Source: Candidatus Falkowiibacteriota bacterium | Lineage (GTDB): Bacteria > Patescibacteriota > Patescibacteriia > Patescibacteriales > UBA12465 | Direction: 5' to 3' | Length of the DNA: 6,101 bases | Assembly: GCA_903839955.1 (NCBI GenBank) | Contig: CAIMEI010000121.1 | Span: forward strand, 1 to 6,101 | In this document: positions 1 through 4,061 of the stretch, in pieces | Position numbering within the stretch: the first letter of the stretch is position 1 | Layout of the letters: the number at the start of each line of letters is the position of its first letter | Translations under genes and position numbers: made by a program | The notes under the pieces: model-generated | Told to the model about the DNA's origin: nothing | Seen by the model: only the letters and a program-made list of their open reading frames with translations | The model's database searches: none

Positions 1-1
1 G

Positions 2-775
2 CTGAAGATTGAGCAAATAAAAAATTTTGATCCTTCCGGTGATATCTGGGAGGACTGTAATCGTATTCTGGAATTATCGGGGCGAAATACGACTTATCAG
101 CGAGTTGACAATCGAGATTTGTCTTTTGACGACGTACTTTCTAGTTTAATGGGATTAAGAGCTTGTTGGAAAAGTTTGAATAAAAATTATAAAGCAGAGG
201 AATACCCCAATCTCGCCAAAAGGCTTTATTTTGTAGACCTTCCAGGCGAAGAGATTGTTATGATGGATCGGGTCGTTGATTTTTACGTCAACAAAACTTC
301 TGGCGCTAGAGGGGAAAAATATAAACAAGCTGAATATTTCGCAGAAGCTCTTTATGGCAATCTTAACGAGCGCAACGATGAAAGCGGTTTTGAAGAGGCG
401 GAAGAAAATAATAAGGCCGAGGAGAGGGAAATCACCGAGGAAGACAAGATTTTATGTGAAAAATGGAAAAAAGAGGCGGATGCTGTCAGGGGTCTTAAGG
501 TATCTGGGAATATTGCAGAGGATTTTAATAAATTTGTGGAGTTAACGGATGACGATAAGCTATTTAAAAAAGTTGATTTACACGAAAATCCCAATTCTGT
601 CTTACTTGATTTTGTAAAAATGCAGACGACCTGGGAAAACTCTCTGAATTTTCACGGTGCGAGGGCGACCGATCAGAAACCTGCCCTCAAAGAAGAATTT
701 CTAAAATTTTTAAGCACTAAGGACCAAATATTGAAAACATTCATCGAATACTACAAAATAAAACAGCAGTCGTAG
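2..775 (+). CDS. Hypothetical acidic protein, 5' end outside the window
   Basis: I do not recognise this protein. The frame is open from base 2 with no stop, so 257 residues are visible and the true start lies to the left. A TTG at 119 could be mistaken for the start, but the 39 codons before it read as ordinary coding sequence (for example PSGDIWEDCNRILEL). The protein is soluble, charged and predicted mostly helical, with no signal peptide or membrane segment in the visible part. Around window codons 120-150 it has a glutamate- and lysine-rich stretch (FEEAEENNKAEEREITEEDK), which looks like an exposed helix or linker between two more structured halves. It ends in tandem stops, TAG then TAA (773-778). 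It is more AT-rich than the genes after it. It is separated from the Nudix gene by 39 bases and may or may not be co-transcribed with it. No catalytic motif is visible. Confidence 0.8.
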   Translation: MKIEQIKNFDPSGDIWEDCNRILELSGRNTTYQRVDNRDLSFDDVLSSLMGLRACWKSLNKNYKAEEYPNLAKRLYFVDLPGEEIVMMDRVVDFYVNKTSGARGEKYKQAEYFAEALYGNLNERNDESGFEEAEENNKAEEREITEEDKILCEKWKKEADAVRGLKVSGNIAEDFNKFVELTDDDKLFKKVDLHENPNSVLLDFVKMQTTWENSLNFHGARATDQKPALKEEFLKFLSTKDQILKTFIEYYKIKQQS

Positions 776-814
776 TAACTGGTAGGGTGTAGAAAATATT
801 TTTTCTTAAATAAT

Positions 815-1270
815 ATGAAACCTCAATTCATTATCGCCGCCTTCGGCTTTATCTTTGATGAAAATAATCGGATTTTACTTTGCCACCGGCGGGATTATGA
901 TTTGTGGAATTTGCCTGGCGGCACGATGGAGATCGGCGAATCGCCCTGGGAATGCGTCGTTCGTGAAATCCAAGAGGAAACCGGGTTGACGGCGGAAGTC
1001 GTGCGCTTGGCCGGCGTTTACAATAAACCCGACAAAGGAGAGCTGGCTTTTTCCTTTATTTGTAGGGTTATCGGCGGCCAATTGACTCTAAACGAGGAGG
1101 CGGATAGAATAGAATATTTTTCCCTTGAAAATATCCCCAATAACATTTCCCAAAAACAGGTGGCGAGGATTCATGACGCCTTAAAAGAAAAAGAAATAGT
1201 GCTCAAAAACCAAGTCGGCAAAGGCTCAATTGAATTGGCCAAAGATGGTGCTTACGAAACAAATAGTTAA
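815..1270 (+). CDS. Nudix hydrolase
   Basis: This is a 151-residue Nudix-fold pyrophosphohydrolase, which cleaves a nucleoside diphosphate linked to another moiety using Mg2+ or Mn2+. The Nudix box is complete at residues 36-58 and matches G-x5-E-x7-REUxEExGU exactly: Gly36, Glu42, then REIQEETGL at 50-58, with Glu54 and Glu55 as the expected metal-binding pair. The upstream part has the usual strand pattern and a W-N-L-P-G-G approach (31-36). Length is normal for a single-domain Nudix protein. The substrate cannot be read from the motif: a nucleotide-pool cleaner (MutT-like), ADP-ribose or nucleotide-sugar hydrolase are all possible. The ATG at 815 is the only good start and has no clear Shine-Dalgarno sequence. 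It is the first gene of a tightly spaced six-gene run; the next gene starts 10 bases after its stop. Confidence 0.95.
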   Translation: MKPQFIIAAFGFIFDENNRILLCHRRDYDLWNLPGGTMEIGESPWECVVREIQEETGLTAEVVRLAGVYNKPDKGELAFSFICRVIGGQLTLNEEADRIEYFSLENIPNNISQKQVARIHDALKEKEIVLKNQVGKGSIELAKDGAYETNS

Positions 1271-1280
1271 TCAAAAAAAT

Positions 1281-1622
1281 ATGAAAATCATTCATCCCAG
1301 CGAAACCCAGAGATTTCAAAATAGCGCCGGCTGTGTGGCGGTGGAATATCCTTTGGGCGATGCGGATATTAACGGCGCCTTGATTGAACTTTCGGGCCGG
1401 GAACCGGACGCCGGCCGGGCAGTGAATTTGGAGTGCAAAGAATTGGCCTACATTATTAACGGTTCCGGCAAAGTGGTGATTGAGGGGCAAGAAATAAATT
1501 TAAACGCCGGTGATTTGGTTTTGATTGAGCCGGGGGAAAAGTTTTTTTGGGAAGGGAAGATGACGATATTTATGCCCTGCGCGCCCGCTTGGTATCCAGA
1601 GCAATATAAAAAAGTAGAATAA
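1281..1622 (+). CDS. Small single-domain cupin protein lacking canonical metal ligands
   Basis: This 113-residue protein has the pattern of one cupin beta-barrel. Residues 54-69 (ELAYIINGSGKVVIEG) match the second half of cupin motif 1, and residues 77-85 (GDLVLIEPG) match the start of motif 2. The metal-binding histidines are not there. The HxH that should precede Glu54 falls in AVNLECK (47-53), and the motif 2 His position, just after Pro84-Gly85, reads EKFFW. The C-terminus carries CAPAWYPEQ (100-108), a tail I associate with small cupins in similar genomes. I chose ATG 1281 over an upstream TTG at 1230 because the longer form would overlap the Nudix gene by 41 bases and adds residues unlike a cupin N-terminus. 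Function is unknown; metal-free ligand binding or a structural role is possible. It lies 10 bases after the Nudix gene and 9 before the next. Confidence 0.85.
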   Translation: MKIIHPSETQRFQNSAGCVAVEYPLGDADINGALIELSGREPDAGRAVNLECKELAYIINGSGKVVIEGQEINLNAGDLVLIEPGEKFFWEGKMTIFMPCAPAWYPEQYKKVE

Positions 1623-1631
1623 AATTGGCTT

Positions 1632-1883
1632 ATGAAAAGACTTACTAAAAAATTGTGGTTTGGTAAAAAGCGCTTCGGCTGGGGCAGTCGGCCGGTCAGT
1701 CCAGAAGGCTGGCTCGTGACGCTTTTGTTCGTGTTAATAGTTATTTGGGACGCTGAGTATTTCCATAATAGTCCGCTGGGCATAACTATTTTTTTGGTGG
1801 CGATAATTTTATTCATTGCCACCGCTCGCTTGACCGGCGAGCCCTTCGGTTCGGAGTGGCTGGATAAAAGAAAGAAAAAATAA
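1632..1883 (+). CDS. Small two-helix membrane protein
   Basis: This is an 83-residue protein with a basic N-terminus (residues 1-20, several Lys and Arg), a hydrophobic helix at about 27-44, a short polar turn (HNSPLG, 45-50), a second hydrophobic helix at about 49-65, and a very basic C-terminal end (DKRKKK). By the positive-inside rule both ends should be cytoplasmic, giving a hairpin in the membrane. The segment FGWGSRPVSPEGWLVT (15-30) resembles a G-W-G-x-x-P-x-x-x-x-G-W-L-V motif that I recall from small uncharacterised membrane proteins in several bacterial groups; that is memory, not a search. No catalytic residue is evident. The ATG at 1632 lies 9 bases after the cupin stop, and the next gene begins 11 bases after its own stop. 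Confidence 0.8.
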   Translation: MKRLTKKLWFGKKRFGWGSRPVSPEGWLVTLLFVLIVIWDAEYFHNSPLGITIFLVAIILFIATARLTGEPFGSEWLDKRKKK

Positions 1884-1894
1884 TTCTAAAAAAT

Positions 1895-2539
1895 ATGAGC
1901 GTGATTACTATTTTATCTTGTTTTAATAATGATCGAGCCAAGGAAAAACTAGGAGAGCTTTTAATGCCTAGCGATGAAAGCCGGAATTCTGCGCTTCCGG
2001 AATATTTGGCGGAAGATTTTCAAATTGCTTGGGATGAATTGCGCGAGGAATATCGGGAGAATGGCTATGGCAGTAATTTTTTGGATTTCTTGAAGCAGAT
2101 TTATTTGCTGCTGGGGTCCTCTCAATATCTGCTAGTTAATTCTGCTCTCGGCGAAGATCAGCGCTATCAAGAACTAGAAGCGCTGGCTTATTATTTCGGC
2201 GTGCCGCTGGCCGACGAGGGCATACCGAGTAAGGATGGTTTCTTGGAAATTTATTCCAAATTAAGCGAGGAAAATATTAATCAAATTGCTCAAGAATTAG
2301 CTAAAGATTACGAATGTGAATTTTCTGAGAGCCGGGAACAGCTAATTGAAGTTTTACGCTACTTGCGGCCCCTCGCCAAAGACCTAAAGGAAGATGCCAG
2401 CTCCTTGCTCGTGGTTATGCATGATTATCTTTTTCCGGAATTGCTGCCCAAAGAATCTGACCAAATAATAAATAGCGAAGTGAAAAAGTTTTTTGCCGCG
2501 CACCGCGACAGTGAGAATTTTAAAAAGTTTTTAAGTTAA
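1895..2539 (+). CDS. Hypothetical helical acidic protein
   Basis: I do not recognise this 214-residue protein. It is acidic and appears almost entirely alpha-helical, with amphipathic stretches at about 36-56, 60-80, 87-103, 121-140 and 147-170, and a basic C-terminal helix (KKFFAAHRDSENFKKFLS). There is no signal peptide, membrane helix, Cys/His cluster or nucleotide-binding motif. The first residues (MSVITILSCFNN) are hydrophobic but too short to be a membrane helix. ATG 1895 is chosen because it sits 11 bases after the previous stop, like the other spacings in this operon; the next in-frame ATG (codon 24) would leave a larger gap. Base composition is somewhat lower in GC than the peptidase gene that follows. 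Position in the operon does not reveal a role. Confidence 0.8.
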   Translation: MSVITILSCFNNDRAKEKLGELLMPSDESRNSALPEYLAEDFQIAWDELREEYRENGYGSNFLDFLKQIYLLLGSSQYLLVNSALGEDQRYQELEALAYYFGVPLADEGIPSKDGFLEIYSKLSEENINQIAQELAKDYECEFSESREQLIEVLRYLRPLAKDLKEDASSLLVVMHDYLFPELLPKESDQIINSEVKKFFAAHRDSENFKKFLS

Positions 2540-2550
2540 TTTAGGATTTT

Positions 2551-3147
2551 ATGACCAAATATGTCTTAAATTCCGGCGGTCTGCGGCGAAATCCAGAAAA
2601 GGCAGCGAAATTTTTTCGTGAGATCATCAGGGGTTTGGGGTCGGAGCCGCGCATTTTGTCCTGCACTTTTGCGGATAAGCGGGAAAGATGGGAGAGTAAT
2701 TTTATCGCCTATCAGGATTTTTTTCGCCGCGCCGTCGGTTCAGGGGTTAGTCCTCGTTTTGAAATGGCTCTGCCGGATAAATTTGTTGAACAGATTAAAA
2801 ACAGCGACGCCGTCGTGATGTCAGGCGGCGATGATTATCTTTTGTTGGCCTATTTAAAGCAATACGATCTGCCGGCGATTTGGGAGGGCAAGGTGGTGGC
2901 GACTAATTCGGCCAGCTCCGACGCTTTGGCCGCTTGCTTTTGGGCCGGCGATTGGCGCCAATGTTTTGCGGGCTTGGGAATTTTGCCAATTAAATTTATT
3001 CCGCATTATCAATCGGAGTTTGGCGCTGACGATCCGCGCGGCCCGATTGATTGGGCAAAAGCCCATCAAGAGCTGGCCGCATTCGGCGTTCCGAACTTGC
3101 CGATTCACGCGCTTCGGGAAGGTGAATTTATCGTGATTGAAAAATAA
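2551..3147 (+). CDS. Peptidase S51 / type 1 glutamine amidotransferase-like protein
   Basis: This 198-residue protein resembles the S51 (PepE, cyanophycinase-like) group of serine hydrolases, which adopt a class I glutamine-amidotransferase-like fold with a Ser-His-Glu triad. What is visible: an N-terminal strand with NSGG (7-10); a second strand ending in SDAVVMSGGDD (85-95), equivalent to the family's Gly-Gly turn; a nucleophile-elbow-like segment ATNSASSDAL (117-126) with Ser120 in the nucleophile position; His152 in FIPHY, the expected catalytic His region; and Glu190/Glu192 in LREGEFIVIE near the C-terminus as the possible acid. The usual G-x-S-A-G-A elbow is changed to T-N-S-A-S-S, so activity is uncertain. 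Length is close to that of PepE-type proteins. No signal peptide, so cytoplasmic. An AGGA at 2543-2546, four bases before the ATG, is the best Shine-Dalgarno-like match in the operon, although the spacing is short. Confidence 0.8.
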   Translation: MTKYVLNSGGLRRNPEKAAKFFREIIRGLGSEPRILSCTFADKRERWESNFIAYQDFFRRAVGSGVSPRFEMALPDKFVEQIKNSDAVVMSGGDDYLLLAYLKQYDLPAIWEGKVVATNSASSDALAACFWAGDWRQCFAGLGILPIKFIPHYQSEFGADDPRGPIDWAKAHQELAAFGVPNLPIHALREGEFIVIEK

Positions 3148-3161
3148 ATTATTTAAGCAAT

Positions 3162-4007
3162 ATGTTCAAAAAAATACGCCTGCGTTTTATTCATCTGAGC
3201 ACCACCGCCAAGGCGGCGATTATTTTCCTAATTTTTGTTAGCCTAGCATGGATTATTCCAGTGCAGAGCACCTCGCTGAATGTGAGCGGCATTCTCTCGG
3301 CCGCCTCGATTTTCTACAGTATTTTATTGGGATTCTACATTGCGGCGGCGATGACTAATTTGTCTCGTTTGAAGACTCTGGTGGCCACGGAGACGGGCGG
3401 ACTGATCGCGGTTTTTAACTTGGTCAAAACTGGACTGCCTAAAAAATTAGGACAGACGCGCGAGGCGATTGATAAATATCTCATCAAAAGGTTTGATTAC
3501 GAAATTGACGCCTATGCCGAGCCGACCACCCAGGAGTTTTTTGAGATCTTCGATGTCCTTAAAGGCGCCGAGGGGAAGTCGGGCGGTGAGGCCGCGGCGA
3601 TTGGTTATGTTGCCGAAGGCTTATATTATTTGCCTCAAGCACGGCGAGAATTGACGGTAGTGGGAGCCAAGGTGGTGGATTCAGCCTCCTGGGTTTTGTT
3701 GGATATTCTTTCCTTGGTGATTATCATTGCTCTTTTCTTTACCCGCGACGGCAGTCTTCAGGACGCCTTGATGGTTGCTCTACTTTCCGCTTCGGCCATC
3801 CTTTCGCTTTTTATTCTGGACGACGTGGACGCCAATCGTTTTGGCGAAGAGCAATTTGCGATTAAAACCTATCAAGATGTTTTTACGGCTATCGGCAAGC
3901 CGCATTATTATCCGTCCCACTATTTGGAACTGGGAAGATACAAGCCGGCAGTCGGGCATTATCGCACCGGCAATTCCCAAAAAATAATTGAAGTCGGGAA
4001 GAAATAA
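3162..4007 (+). CDS. Bestrophin-like (DUF4239-type) membrane protein
   Basis: This 281-residue protein has four predicted membrane helices in two pairs: about 17-35, 43-65, 177-194 and 199-219. A soluble helical domain separates the pairs (66-176) and a polar tail of about 60 residues follows. The layout and several local patterns match what I know of DUF4239, a family distantly related to bestrophin channels: an LLGF-type helix (55-58), then an E-containing segment (ETGGLIAVFNLV, 77-88), a helix ending in K-Y (105-106), and FILDD (217-221) followed by an N-R-F-G stretch and a short amphipathic helix. Both ends are probably cytoplasmic. Ion conduction is not established for DUF4239, so I give no transport function. 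It starts 14 bases after the peptidase gene and is the last gene before the terminator hairpin. Confidence 0.85.
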   Translation: MFKKIRLRFIHLSTTAKAAIIFLIFVSLAWIIPVQSTSLNVSGILSAASIFYSILLGFYIAAAMTNLSRLKTLVATETGGLIAVFNLVKTGLPKKLGQTREAIDKYLIKRFDYEIDAYAEPTTQEFFEIFDVLKGAEGKSGGEAAAIGYVAEGLYYLPQARRELTVVGAKVVDSASWVLLDILSLVIIIALFFTRDGSLQDALMVALLSASAILSLFILDDVDANRFGEEQFAIKTYQDVFTAIGKPHYYPSHYLELGRYKPAVGHYRTGNSQKIIEVGKK

Positions 4008-4022
4008 ATTTTTATCAGCTAG

Positions 4023-4058
4023 ACAAAAAGAGACTCAAATTAAGAGCCTCTTTTTTGT
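4023..4058. terminator. Bidirectional intrinsic terminator between convergent genes
   Basis: Inverted repeat: left arm 4023-4036 (ACAAAAAGAGACTC), loop 4037-4043 (AAATTAA), right arm 4044-4058 (GAGCCTCTTTTTTGT). The stem has one A/C mismatch and one extra T on the right arm. A run of six T follows the GC part on the plus strand, and five A (T on the minus strand) lie on the other side, so it can end transcription from both directions. It lies in the 54-base gap between the stop codons of the membrane protein gene and the glycosyltransferase gene, exactly where a shared terminator is expected. Confidence 0.85.
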
Positions 4059-4061
4059 GAT

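Larger units (their letters stand above)
815..4007 (+). other. Probable six-gene operon
   Basis: Six genes in the same direction are separated by 10, 9, 11, 11 and 14 bases, with no hairpin or promoter-like sequence between them, and the run ends at a hairpin with a T-run. This supports one transcript. I could not find a convincing -35/-10 pair in the 39 bases before 815, so transcription may begin upstream of or within the preceding gene. The functions (Nudix, cupin, small membrane protein, unknown, S51-like hydrolase, DUF4239-like) do not form a recognisable pathway; the grouping may reflect genome compaction rather than a shared job. Confidence 0.65.

Noticed and set aside
791..806. Palindrome AGAAAATATTTTTTCT before the Nudix gene as a terminator or operator
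   Set aside because: It has no GC-rich stem and almost only A/T pairs, which arise easily by chance in such spacers. No supporting second copy was found.
776..814. Promoter for the operon
   Set aside because: The spacer has A/T-rich sequence (TAAATAAT) near the start codon, but no -35 element at a suitable distance, and a -10 there would leave almost no leader.
1230..1280. Extended TTG start for the cupin gene
   Set aside because: It would overlap the end of the Nudix gene by 41 bases, and the added residues do not look like part of a cupin. ATG 1281 gives a 10-base gap like the other genes.
1448..1822. Minus-strand open frame across the cupin and small membrane protein genes
   Set aside because: It overlaps two well-supported genes and the spacer between them, and its translation has no family-like pattern.
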